From: Acidisarcina sp963790505
GTDB lineage: Bacteria; Acidobacteriota; Terriglobia; Terriglobales; Acidobacteriaceae
Direction: 5' to 3'
Length of the DNA stretch: 64,000 nucleotides
Assembly (NCBI GenBank): GCA_963790505.1
Contig: CAWBOT010000004.1
Span: forward strand, 868,001 to 932,000
Shown here piece by piece: positions 7,494 to 16,734 of this stretch. Each line of letters begins with the position of its first letter. The stretch's first letter is position 1. The position numbers and the translations under genes are program-made. Below the pieces are notes generated by a model. The model worked only from the letters and a program-made list of their open reading frames with translations. It was not told the DNA's origin and did no database searches.

Positions 7494-9200
7494 TTATTTC
7501 TTTTGGGGTGAATCGTGGCCAAAGTCCAGGCCGAAGTGCGGGTCCGACTTCGTCCCGCTGACTTCGATCGGAACCACGGTGCCATAGCCCTCTTTGGCGA
7601 AGAAGGGGTCGGCGAGCTTCAGCAGTGCTGATTTCAGACCGGTGGTCATTTGTGACGGGTGGGCGTCAAGCTTCGCCTGGCCGTGAAAATCGAACTTGCT
7701 GCCATCCAAGGTGTAAGTGCCCGTCATGTCGATTCTTGCGCCGGGCACGCCGAACTCGAGGGTGGAGAAGTCCATGCGGCCGTCGGCGAGAGCGAAGTCG
7801 CCCTTCACCTCCGCGGGAGCATTAGCCTCCGGCTGCGGCGGGTTGACATGCAAGTCGGGATTTTTCGGATGGCCTTGACCGAGGCGGCTAAGCAGGTTGA
7901 TCTTTCCCTGAATTTTGTCGCTGTTGAAGGATGCCTGGGTGACATCGAAGTTACCGTTGAGCTGAATTTTCTGCGGGACGGGGACGTCGCCGGGGGGGAT
8001 ATCGAGCTTCGCACTCATGTGCAGGTTGCCGTTCATCACCGGAGGGTCGGTGTGCACCGCCAGCTTCAGGAAGTCCTCGATCCTGGCGCTGTTCATCACC
8101 ACGTCCAGGGTGATGTTGTGGCCGTGCTGGCCTCCCGGAGTTCCCGGCACCTTGACGATCGAACCAGTTACAGTAAATCGCGAATGCGCCAACTGCGCCT
8201 GCACTGGCTGGAGGTAGGTGTCGCCGGTCATGCCGTCCACGATGGCGTGAAAGACGGTGTGCAGCGGGAGCGGGTGGTTGCCGGTGGTGAGCCGGAAGTC
8301 GGGGACATCTGCCTGGCCATCCACGGTGAGATGGTTGAGCTGCCCCTGATATTTACCGGTCGAAGAGAGGGTCCCGGCGATTCCTTTGAAGGTCGCCAGG
8401 TTGGCGTGGCTGAAGGTGTACGATCCCCAAACTGGCGTCTCGCCGGGACTGTCTTGCTGGAATGGTCCGAAGTAGCCGCTGGATTGAATGTCGCCGATCG
8501 GCTTGGGATTGACCAGTGTAGCGTCGAACTTCATGGGCCGGCCCGGGCCGACGGAATGGAGGTCGATGAGACTGATCTCGAAGTCCAGCGGAAGCTTGCC
8601 GGGTTTGCTGGTACCGATGAGCAGGCGGGTGTTTTGAATGACGACTTCATCCACGATGATCTTGAGGCCGCCGCTGCCCGGCGGCAGGCTCGAAGTCGCC
8701 CTGCTCACGGCCGGAGTCATGACGGACGGCGCTGGGGTTGGGGCTTGAAGTGATTGCGCCGCCGGCGCGCGCTCCTGCTTCGGAGGAATATTGATTGCCA
8801 TGCCTTCGACCGAAACACGGCCGACATGCATGGGAGTTTCAAGCAGGCTAAACCAGGAAACCCGGAAGCGGAACTTTGCGATGGCAATTAGTGGTTGATT
8901 GGTGAGGAAACGGCGGGGATAGAGGCGAAGATTCTCGCCTTCTGCTTCGAAGCCGCGAAAGACGGAGACGTGAAACTGACCCAACTCTACCCGGCTGTTG
9001 AAGCGCGTGGATAAGGCATCGATGACGCGTGCGCGCAATGTCGGCTCGGCTCGGTTGAAGGCTATCTGCGCGCCAATGCCGAGGCCGATGACAATGATGA
9101 GGAGGCAGGCCGCGGTCCAGAGCAGGATTCGGCGGAGCTTGCGGCTTCTTTGCCGGGGATCGTGCCTTCCGCCTCGAATTTGGGCGGTTTCAGGAGCCAT
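7494..9200 (-). CDS. AsmA-like inner-membrane anchored protein
   Basis: Protein of 568 residues with one N-terminal transmembrane helix (LLWTAACLLIIVIGLGIGAQ) and a long periplasmic beta-rich part with the AsmA-type beginning (RARVIDALSTRFNSRVELGQ, then SVSVFRG-like and LRLYPRR segments). Repeated strands such as LNHLTVDGQADVPDF and MTGTYTLDG are typical of the AsmA/TamB-like bridge proteins thought to move lipid between membranes. I chose the ATG at 9200 because GAGGG lies six bases upstream; a GTG at 9224 adds eight residues without such a site. It is upstream of the GGDEF gene with a 109-bp gap. The family is clear but its exact cargo is not. Confidence 0.75.
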   Translation of the reverse strand: MAPETAQIRGGRHDPRQRSRKLRRILLWTAACLLIIVIGLGIGAQIAFNRAEPTLRARVIDALSTRFNSRVELGQFHVSVFRGFEAEGENLRLYPRRFLTNQPLIAIAKFRFRVSWFSLLETPMHVGRVSVEGMAINIPPKQERAPAAQSLQAPTPAPSVMTPAVSRATSSLPPGSGGLKIIVDEVVIQNTRLLIGTSKPGKLPLDFEISLIDLHSVGPGRPMKFDATLVNPKPIGDIQSSGYFGPFQQDSPGETPVWGSYTFSHANLATFKGIAGTLSSTGKYQGQLNHLTVDGQADVPDFRLTTGNHPLPLHTVFHAIVDGMTGDTYLQPVQAQLAHSRFTVTGSIVKVPGTPGGQHGHNITLDVVMNSARIEDFLKLAVHTDPPVMNGNLHMSAKLDIPPGDVPVPQKIQLNGNFDVTQASFNSDKIQGKINLLSRLGQGHPKNPDLHVNPPQPEANAPAEVKGDFALADGRMDFSTLEFGVPGARIDMTGTYTLDGSKFDFHGQAKLDAHPSQMTTGLKSALLKLADPFFAKEGYGTVVPIEVSGTKSDPHFGLDFGHDSPQKK

Positions 9201-9346
9201 GGCTGGCCCTCGACTTTCTACCACGTAGACAAACCTTCTTTCAGCGGCAATACTGCTCGAATTGGATGCAAAGCGGCGGAAGCGCGCCGCAGCTTACTTC
9301 GCTGGACCTGCGCCCCGGCGCCAGTCCCAACTTAAGGATGCCTTTC

Positions 9347-11060
9347 ATGGACTACAAGCCGCCTGCAATCTCGAAGTCGAAGCTCAGCCGTCTCTGTTTT
9401 GTAGTTACTATAGTCGTCCCGGCAGTCCTCATGGGCACAGCCCTCGGCCAGGAGACGCCTCCCTCCAAACCCGAGGCGACCACGATCCTCGATTACATTC
9501 ACAAGAGCTGGGATACGCTCTCGCGGTCGATGACCGATTGCCATACCTTCGTTGACCCGAAGTTGAATGGCGCCCCGGCGGTGCTGTATCTGCCGGCCGA
9601 TGTGTCGATACCCCCCCAGGTTGCGGCGCTGAAGAAACAATGCAACGTCGATGTGGAGCATCTGCCCAAGATAGTGACCACATTCGGCGAACTCAAGCTC
9701 ACCGATATCCCCAAGCCGGGGCTGCTCTATCTGCCCAATAAGTATGTCGTGCCCGGCGGCCGGTTTAATGAAATGTATGGCTGGGACAGTTACTTCATCA
9801 TCCTTGGCCTGCTGCGCGAAGGAAGGGTAGACCTGGCGCGGGGCATGGTGGAGAACTTCTTCTACGAGATCGAGAACTATGGCGGCATTCTGAACGCTAA
9901 CCGGACTTATTACTTCACTCGCTCGCAGCCGCCCTTCCTGAGTTCGATGATCCGCGATGTGTATGACGCCGAGATGGCGAAGCCGGGCCAGCAGCAAAAG
10001 GCGAAGGCATGGCTGGCGAAGGCCTATGACTACGCGCAGCGCGATCACTCGCTCTGGTTGAACGAGTTTCATGTCGCCGGAGACACAGGACTCGCGCGCT
10101 ACTATGACATTGGCAAAGGTCCGGTTCCTGAACAGGAAGATGATAGCTCTTATTATCCCGACGTAATTCGCTGGCTGCTCGCTCATCCCGAGGTCAAGAC
10201 CGATTACCTGGTCGAGGCGCCTGACAATCCGAGTCCGAAGGAGATGTCGATGCTCGCCAACTTGAGCTGCGACCCGCGCACTTCGCACGTCTGCGCTCGC
10301 GCCCACGTAGACGGCCACTGGCTGACGGCCGATTTCTACAAGGGCGACCGCGCCATGCGCGAATCGGGCTTCGATCCCTCCTTCCGTTTTGGACCCTTCG
10401 ACGGATCGACGCACCACTACGCCCCGGTCTGCCTCAACAGCCTGCTCTACAAGTACGAGCGCGACCTGGCATGGATGGCGACGAAGCTTGGCAAGCCAGC
10501 CGAGGCGGTGAAGTGGAATGCCGAGGCCGACGCCCGCAAAGCCGCGATCAACAAATACCTGTGGAACGCGGACAAGGGGATGTATTTCGACTACGACTAT
10601 ATGAAAGGGGAGCAGGCGAGCTACGTCTATATCTCCACTCTCTATCCGCTGTGGGCGGGCGCTGCCGATGCGACGCAAATCGCCGGAGTCGAAAGGAACC
10701 TCAAGCTGTTGGAGCAGCCGGGCGGCATTGCGATGAGCGATACGAATTCGGGAACGCAGTGGGACCTGCCCTTCGGCTGGGCCCCTCCGTCGTGGATCGC
10801 CATCCGCGGATTGGTTCTAGCAGGGGACGCGGCGGACGCGGTTCGGACCTCGCAGGAGTTCAGCAAGACAATCGAGGAAGGCTTCGCCCACGACAAGACG
10901 ATCCGTGAGAAATATAACGTCGTGCAGCGGCACTTCGAACGTGGAAGTGGCGACGGGGTACAAGATGAACGTGGTGGGGTTTGGGTGGACGAATGCGGTC
11001 TATCTGAAGATGCAGGATGTCATCGCCAGCGGCGGGAAAATGGAAAACAAAGGCAAATGA
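9347..11060 (+). pseudogene. treA: Secreted GH37 trehalase with one frameshift near its 3' end
   Basis: Trehalase, hydrolysing trehalose to two glucose. Both family signatures are present: PGGRFNEMYGWDSYF and QWDLPFGWAPPSW. The ATG at 9347 has AAGGA eight bases upstream and starts a signal peptide (LCFVVTIVVPAVLMGTALGQ), so the enzyme is exported. After REKYNVV a one-base insertion (C at 10925) shifts the frame. Deleting it gives SGTSNVEVATGYKMNVVGFG-WTNAVYLKMQ and a stop at 11058-11060, 570 residues in all and a normal family ending. As written, the last 44 residues, including the conserved GFGWTN, are lost and the frame runs into the kinase gene, whose start overlaps the real trehalase stop as ATGA. 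Confidence 0.88.
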
Positions 11061-11995
11061 GCGGCCAACCGAAGGTCATTGTTGGTCTCGGCGAGTTACT
11101 TTGGGACCTGCTGCCGGATGGCAAGCAACTGGGGGGAGCTCCAGCCAACTTCTCGGTGATGTCCGCGCGACTGGGCAATCGGGCAGTCATCGCCAGCCGC
11201 CTGGGCGAAGATCCACTTGGTCGCGAGGCACGAAGATTCCTGTCAACGCTCCCTGCGGAGGTGGGGTCGATCCAGAGAGATGCCAAGCAGCCGACCGGGT
11301 CGGTTTCGGTGAAGCTCACCGACGGTCAGGCCGAGTACGTCATTCACGAGCCTGTCGCGTGGGATTTTCTGGAGTTCACTCCGGAGTGGAAGAGTCTTGC
11401 GGCCCAAGCGGATGCGGTTTGCTTCGGCACTCTGGCGCAGCGAGAGCCGATCTCGCGCAAGACGATCCATGTATTTCTGGCGGCAACGCGACGGGAGTGC
11501 GTTCGCGTATTCGATGTGAATCTGCGTAAGCCTTTCTATACTCGCGGGGTGCTCGAAGACTCGCTCAGCCGGGCGACGGTGCTCAAATTGAATGACGCCG
11601 AGATGCCCGAGGTACTAAAGCTGCTGAAGCTCGAGTGCGCCGATGCGGCCTATGGGGCTGACGGTTTGCGGCGTGGCGCACGGACGCTGCTGGCGGAGTT
11701 TCCGCTGCAACTGGTCTGTGTCACCATGGGCGGCAGCGGAAGCTTGCTCGTCACACGAGAGAGTTTCGACCAACATGCCGGCATTCCGATCCGGGTCGTC
11801 GACACGATCGGCGCGGGCGACGCTTTCACGGCGGCGCTGACCAGCTACTATCTGCGCGGCGCGCCCTTGAGTGTACTGAATGAGGCGGGGAACCGCTGGG
11901 GTTCGTGGGTTGCTTCGCAAGCCGGGGCGATGCCGCCGCTCTCCGACGAAAAGCGCGAGGAAATCGAGACAGCGATCGCGAAGGTAGGAAGCTAG
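11057..11995 (+). CDS. PfkB-family carbohydrate kinase (fructokinase-like)
   Basis: Ribokinase-fold sugar kinase of 312 residues. The N-terminal substrate motif GGAPANFSVMSARLGN and the C-terminal catalytic signature DTIGAGDAFTAALTSYYL, with its anion hole and Asp base, are intact. The DVNLRKPFY segment is also typical of fructokinase-like members. The ATG at 11057 overlaps the repaired trehalase stop, so the two genes form a translationally coupled pair. The kinase probably phosphorylates a hexose released from a disaccharide, although glucose from trehalose is not the commonest PfkB substrate. In the sequence as given the kinase is also in frame with the broken trehalase, forming a 909-codon ORF from 9266. 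Confidence 0.88.
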   Translation: MSGQPKVIVGLGELLWDLLPDGKQLGGAPANFSVMSARLGNRAVIASRLGEDPLGREARRFLSTLPAEVGSIQRDAKQPTGSVSVKLTDGQAEYVIHEPVAWDFLEFTPEWKSLAAQADAVCFGTLAQREPISRKTIHVFLAATRRECVRVFDVNLRKPFYTRGVLEDSLSRATVLKLNDAEMPEVLKLLKLECADAAYGADGLRRGARTLLAEFPLQLVCVTMGGSGSLLVTRESFDQHAGIPIRVVDTIGAGDAFTAALTSYYLRGAPLSVLNEAGNRWGSWVASQAGAMPPLSDEKREEIETAIAKVGS

Positions 11996-12013
11996 AATTT
12001 CGCAAGGAGCACG

Positions 12014-13345
12014 ATGCCCACGTATGCGACATCCCAGGAACGGCGCGCCGAGGGCCAACTTCGTCGCAAGCAGCTTCCCCGCCAGAGCCACGGCAAGGTC
12101 AGCATTCCGCACCGCGATCCAATTGCGCTGTTGCAGGATTCCACGCGCGGGCGGGTTCCCTCGCTCATCGCGCTCAAATATCAATTGATGTCCGCCTCCG
12201 CGTTCGGTTTCTTTCGCGGCGCAGCGCCGATTATGGCGTACGATCTTGCGGCTCAGCCAAATACCGGCATCATTTGCGAGCTCTGCGGCGACGCGCATGT
12301 GCGCAACTTCGGGGCCTTTGCCTCGCCCGATGGCCGGCTGGCCTTCGACATTAACGACTTCGACGAGACCACGCGGGGCCCATTCGAGTGGGACCTGAAG
12401 CGGCTGGCGACCAGCCTTGTGCTTGCCGGGCTCGACATTGGCAGTAAGGCTTCGCAGCGCGAGCCGGCGGTGCTGGCTGCGGCCGAGACCTACCGGCGGA
12501 TGATCGCGATGTTGTCGAAGATGCCGATCATCGCGGCCGCCCGCTACCAGGTGCATCGACTGCAACGCGTTCAACCGGTCTCAAAAGTGTTGCTCAAGGC
12601 GGAACGGGCAACGCCGTTGCACACGCTCGATGCACTGACCCTGCCGGTGAAAGCGGAAGGCAAGAAGCCTTCCGGCGAACGCGTCTTCAAAGAAATCAAG
12701 CCTATGCTGACCCGCGTAACCGGCGCGAAGGCCCGCGAAGTGATTGCTTCGCTCACGGAATACAGCGAATCGCTGCTGCCGGAGCGGCGGCACTTTCTCG
12801 ATTTCTACCGGCCCATCGATGTCGCTTTTAAGGTGGTTGGCACGGGCAGCGTAGGGCTGCGCGATTATGTTGTCTACTTTGAGGGCAACGGCCCTGGAGA
12901 TCCGCTGTTTCTCCAAATCAAGGAGGAGGCGAAGTCGGCGTATGAGCCGTATCTCGGATTCATTGGGCCGAAACATCAAGGCCAACGTGTCGCCGAGGGA
13001 CAGCGGGCGATGCAACTACAATCGGACCCGTTTCTCGGCTGGACGACGATCGCGAACCGTGACTACCTGGTTCGCCAACTCAACGACTACAAGGGTTCGC
13101 TCGACTTGACCGAATTGAAGGGCCAGGGACTGGTGGAATACGCCACGGTCTGCGGTGAGCTTCTGGCGCGAGGCCATGCCCGCTCCGGAGACGCCTGCGT
13201 CATCGCCGGATACATCGGCAACGGCAAGAAGTTTGATGACGCGATCCTGGATTTCGCAGAGGCATATGCCGACCAGACGAAGAAGGATTGGGAGGCGCTG
13301 CTGAAGTCGAAGCATGGCGTGAAGCCGGCGCCGGCCACTAAATAG
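12014..13345 (+). CDS. DUF2252 family protein
   Basis: A 443-residue member of the uncharacterised DUF2252 family. Recognisable segments are RVPSLIALKYQLMSASAFGF, the FFRGAAPIMAYDLA region, CELCGDAHVRNFGAFASPDG, the DINDFDETTRGPFEWDLKRL acidic block and YVVYFEGNGPGDPLFLQIKE. The GDxHxxNFG and DxNDFDE blocks resemble the catalytic-loop and metal-binding layout of aminoglycoside phosphotransferase-like kinases, so a kinase-like fold is a reasonable guess, but no substrate is known. There is no signal peptide. It begins 18 bp after the PfkB kinase with AAGGAG upstream of the ATG, so it likely shares that transcript. Confidence 0.82.
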   Translation: MPTYATSQERRAEGQLRRKQLPRQSHGKVSIPHRDPIALLQDSTRGRVPSLIALKYQLMSASAFGFFRGAAPIMAYDLAAQPNTGIICELCGDAHVRNFGAFASPDGRLAFDINDFDETTRGPFEWDLKRLATSLVLAGLDIGSKASQREPAVLAAAETYRRMIAMLSKMPIIAAARYQVHRLQRVQPVSKVLLKAERATPLHTLDALTLPVKAEGKKPSGERVFKEIKPMLTRVTGAKAREVIASLTEYSESLLPERRHFLDFYRPIDVAFKVVGTGSVGLRDYVVYFEGNGPGDPLFLQIKEEAKSAYEPYLGFIGPKHQGQRVAEGQRAMQLQSDPFLGWTTIANRDYLVRQLNDYKGSLDLTELKGQGLVEYATVCGELLARGHARSGDACVIAGYIGNGKKFDDAILDFAEAYADQTKKDWEALLKSKHGVKPAPATK

Positions 13346-13372
13346 CAGCTGGGATCGAAATCAGGAACCCGG

Positions 13373-15457
13373 CTACACCTCGGTAGACTTGCTTTCCACC
13401 GACTCCTGAATCTTCTTCAGAAATTCCTCGAACACCATTGCGCCCTGATCGCCTTTGCCGCGGGCGCGAACGCTGACCGCGCCAGACTCGGCTTCCTTAT
13501 CGCCTACCACCAAGATGTAGGGGACTTTCTGCAGCGTGAAATCGCGGATCTTGGCGTTCATTTTTTCGTTGCGGCCATCGATCTCAACGCGGAAGCCATT
13601 CTTTTGTAACTGTGACTGTATCTTTTCCGCATAATCGTGATGGCGTTCGCTGATGGGCACGAGCCCGACCTGCACCGGGGCAAGCCACAAAGGAAATGCT
13701 CCGGCATAATGCTCGATGAGCACGCCGAAGAACCGCTCCACCGAACCGAAGAGGGCGCGATGCACCATCACCGGCTGATGGCGTTCGCCGTCTTCGCCAA
13801 CGTATTCGAGTTCAAAGCGCACCGGCAAGTTGAAATCAAACTGCACCGTCGATAACTGCCATAAACGTCCAAGTACATCGACCAGCTTGATATCGATCTT
13901 CGGCCCGTAGAAAGCGGCCTCGCCGGGGACGGTCTTGTACGGAATCCCTTTGCGCTCAAGAGCATTCTCCAGCGAATGAATTGCGATGGCCCAGTTCTCA
14001 TCGGAGCCTATATAGTTCGCGCGGTCCTTAGGGTCCCAGGTGGAAAGCTCGACCTTGAATTCGTCAAAGCCAAAGGTCTTCAGCACCACCTGCGCAAACT
14101 CGATGCACGCGACAATCTCGTCTTCGATCTGCCCGGGAGTACAGAAGATATGCGCATCGTCCTGAGTAAAGCCGCGCACCCGCAGCAGGCCATGCATGGT
14201 TCCGGAACGCTCGTAGCGATAGACGTTTCCAAGCTCAGCCAACCTGACCGGAAGATCGCGATAGCTCTTGGGCGAATTCTTATAGATCAGTGTGTGGCCG
14301 GGGCAATTCATCGGCTTCAGACGGTAATCGGCGTCGTCGAGCTCCATCGGCGCATACATATTCTGTGCGTAGTAGCCCTCGTGGCCGCTGATTCGCCACA
14401 GTTCGCTACGCATGACGTGCGGCGTGTAGACCAATGAGTAACCGCGGTTGATACATTCCTTGCGCATCCACTCTTCCATCGCATTGCGGACGATCGCGCC
14501 CTTGGGATGCCAGAAGACCAGGCCCGCGCCAGCCACCTCCTGAATGGAAAACAGATCGAGCTGCTTGCCCAGCAGACGATGGTCGCGCTTGGCGATCTCT
14601 TCCAGCCGCGCGAAATGGGCATCCATCTCTTTTTGCGAAAAGAACGCTGTGCCGTAGATGCGCTGCAGTTGCGGGTTCTTCTCGTCGCCAAGCCAATACG
14701 CGCCTGCGAGGCTCAGGACTTTGAAGGCCTTGACACGTCCGGTCGAGGGAACGTGTGGCCCGCGGCAAAAGTCGACGAACTTTCCGTTGCGATACAGCGA
14801 GATCATCTCGCCGGGCTTGGTGAAGCGCTCGACGAAGTGGAGCTTCATGAAGTCATTCGCGCCTTTGAAGGCGGAGATCGCCTCATCGCGGCTCTCGTAT
14901 TCGTGCAGGAAACGATCGTCGCGGGCGACGATGTCGGACATCTTTGCCTCGATCGCCTTGAGGTCGTCGGGCGTAAAGGGAGTGGGCCGATAGAAGTCAT
15001 AGAAAAAGCCGGCGTCGGTTGCGGGTCCGTGGCCGAGCTTTGTTTCGGGAAAGAGCTCCAGCACAGCGGTCGCCATCACATGGGCGGCCGAGTGCCGCAC
15101 GACTTTGAGCGACTCGGCGTCATTCTCGCGGAGCAGCTGCAGTTCGACGTCTTCATCGAGAGGCGCGGTCAGATCGACCAGCCGCGCGGCTGCCGGCTCG
15201 CCGTCACCATACATGGCAGCTTCGGAGTCTTCGCCTGCCGCACCGTTAGAGAGGTTCGACGGAGCGGGGGCTTCCGGCCGGTGCAGGGGGGTGATCTTCG
15301 CGACGACGGATGCTGCCGCGAGACGGGGCGAGATGCTGTTGGCGACGTCGAGCGCGGTTGTGCCGGATGGGAAAGTCCGAAGACTACCGTCGGGAAGTTT
15401 CACTTCAATGGATCCGACGGCGGGTTCGCTGACGACTGAAATGTCTGAGGAGTTCAT
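13373..15457 (-). CDS. thrS: Threonyl-tRNA synthetase
   Basis: Charges tRNA-Thr; class II synthetase, 694 residues. Domain order is TGS (about 15-105), editing domain with HSAAH at 122-126, catalytic core and anticodon-binding domain (from PVQVGLVPISERHHDYAEKI). The zinc ligands can be read in MNCPGH, in the His of ERSGTMHGLLRVRGFTQDDAH, and in VMVHRALFGSVERF. Motif 2 and motif 3 regions are intact. The TGS domain contains an unusual loop of roughly 35 residues (56-91), rich in Pro, Ala and acidic residues, between AAASVVAKI and RLVDLTAPL where most ThrS have a short turn. I saw no T-box upstream, as expected outside Firmicutes. The gene is convergent with DUF2252. Confidence 0.96.
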   Translation of the reverse strand: MNSSDISVVSEPAVGSIEVKLPDGSLRTFPSGTTALDVANSISPRLAAASVVAKITPLHRPEAPAPSNLSNGAAGEDSEAAMYGDGEPAAARLVDLTAPLDEDVELQLLRENDAESLKVVRHSAAHVMATAVLELFPETKLGHGPATDAGFFYDFYRPTPFTPDDLKAIEAKMSDIVARDDRFLHEYESRDEAISAFKGANDFMKLHFVERFTKPGEMISLYRNGKFVDFCRGPHVPSTGRVKAFKVLSLAGAYWLGDEKNPQLQRIYGTAFFSQKEMDAHFARLEEIAKRDHRLLGKQLDLFSIQEVAGAGLVFWHPKGAIVRNAMEEWMRKECINRGYSLVYTPHVMRSELWRISGHEGYYAQNMYAPMELDDADYRLKPMNCPGHTLIYKNSPKSYRDLPVRLAELGNVYRYERSGTMHGLLRVRGFTQDDAHIFCTPGQIEDEIVACIEFAQVVLKTFGFDEFKVELSTWDPKDRANYIGSDENWAIAIHSLENALERKGIPYKTVPGEAAFYGPKIDIKLVDVLGRLWQLSTVQFDFNLPVRFELEYVGEDGERHQPVMVHRALFGSVERFFGVLIEHYAGAFPLWLAPVQVGLVPISERHHDYAEKIQSQLQKNGFRVEIDGRNEKMNAKIRDFTLQKVPYILVVGDKEAESGAVSVRARGKGDQGAMVFEEFLKKIQESVESKSTEV

Positions 15458-15660
15458 TTTGTCCCGATCTTAGTGAAGAACCTTCCCGTCAATTCTAAGG
15501 GAATATTCACCCCGATTCCCGCCCCTCGGCCCCCTTCTTGCATGGACAACGAGAAAGCGTGAATCCGAATTAGCCTCCGGCTACGTTCGTCCCATAGCGG
15601 CAAGGCGACGCGCTCCGATTCCAGGCAAGTGAGAACAAAAAAATTCAAGAGGGCACATCC

Positions 15661-16707
15661 ATGAATCAAATCCACGAACGGTTTTTGTCCCGGCTTTCCC
15701 GCCGGACGTTCCTTGCCGGTCTCGGCGCAAGCGCAGGCACGGCGGCTGTTGCCACCCTGGCGGCAGGCTGCGGCTCCGGCGGGGGCATCGTAACCCCACC
15801 AGTGACTCCAACTCCTCCGGTGACTCCGGCTGCTTATACGGATATCGACATTCTGAACTTTGCTCTCAATCTGGAGTATCTTGAGGCGCAGTTCTACCTG
15901 TATGCGGCGACCGGCTCGGGTCTGGCGGCGGCCGATACGACTGCCGGATCGGCATCGAGCTACCAGACCGTCGGCACGGTGACGCTCGGCCAGGCTGCGG
16001 CAGTGCCCAATCTCACGCCTGCGCAGCAAGACATCCTGAACGAGATCGCCTATGAAGAGCAGGCCCACGTCCGGTTCCTGCGCAGCGCGCTCGGCTCGGC
16101 GGCGGTTCCCATGCCTGACATCGATCTCTCCTTTTTTGGTCCGTTGGCTGTGGCCGCAAGCATCACTACGGCGCCCACCGGCACTGGTTCCTTCAATCCC
16201 TTCTCCAGCTTCGATTACTTCCTGGTCGGCGCCTTCATTTTCGAGGACGTGGGAGTGACTGCCTACTCCGGAGCAGCAGGCTTGATCAGCGCGGCGGGTG
16301 TCGCGGCCGGCTATCTCACTGCCGCGGCCGGTATCCTGGCGGTCGAGGCCTACCATGCCGGCTACGTACGCACGTCGCTGACCGGGCGGGCAATCGCCGC
16401 CGGCTCCGCGGCCGCCTACCCCTATCTCGGCGCCGCCAACCTGGTGGAGAATCTGCGGGCGACGCTCACCGTCGGCAACAGTGCAGCCCCGTCAACGGCT
16501 GGGTCGGTCGAGACCGCGCTGGTGCTTCCCACCAGCCTGACCACGCCAAGCGCGATCGTCGCGGCAAGCGCCTCGAACGCGGTGGGGTTTGCGCGTACGG
16601 TGAACCAGGTCCACCACATCGTCTATGGCTCGCCCACGGTAGGTGTCGCCAAAGGCGGCTTCTTCCCGAACGGCACCAACAGCATCTTTGCCACGACCAC
16701 AGCCTAA
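15661..16707 (+). CDS. Tat-exported ferritin-like lipoprotein
   Basis: Ferritin-like (Ferritin_2 type) four-helix protein of 348 residues. A twin-arginine motif SRRTFLAG at 13-20 and a lipobox-like LAAGC ending at Cys37 suggest folded export and lipid anchoring. A Pro/Thr linker (VTPPVTPTPPVTP-like) follows. Candidate di-metal ligands are in LNLEYLEAQFY, YEEQAHVRFL, FEDVGVTAY and VEAYHAGYVR, that is, Glu residues and EXXH on the helices. AAGAGGG lies before the ATG. Proteins of this class are linked with desiccation and oxidative stress; iron storage is not shown. It is the first of a tandem pair with the next gene, 27 bp away. Confidence 0.85.
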   Translation: MNQIHERFLSRLSRRTFLAGLGASAGTAAVATLAAGCGSGGGIVTPPVTPTPPVTPAAYTDIDILNFALNLEYLEAQFYLYAATGSGLAAADTTAGSASSYQTVGTVTLGQAAAVPNLTPAQQDILNEIAYEEQAHVRFLRSALGSAAVPMPDIDLSFFGPLAVAASITTAPTGTGSFNPFSSFDYFLVGAFIFEDVGVTAYSGAAGLISAAGVAAGYLTAAAGILAVEAYHAGYVRTSLTGRAIAAGSAAAYPYLGAANLVENLRATLTVGNSAAPSTAGSVETALVLPTSLTTPSAIVAASASNAVGFARTVNQVHHIVYGSPTVGVAKGGFFPNGTNSIFATTTA

Positions 16708-16734
16708 GCGGGACCCAAAGGACGGGAGAATTAT

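Noticed and set aside
9332..10678. Open frame of 448 codons antisense to the trehalase
   Set aside because: The trehalase motifs on the other strand are unmistakable; this frame is rich in Arg/Val/Gly without any recognisable domain.
9266..11995. True bifunctional trehalase-kinase protein
   Set aside because: A single extra base explains the joined frame, the restored trehalase ending is conserved, and an exported enzyme fused to an ATP-dependent kinase is implausible.
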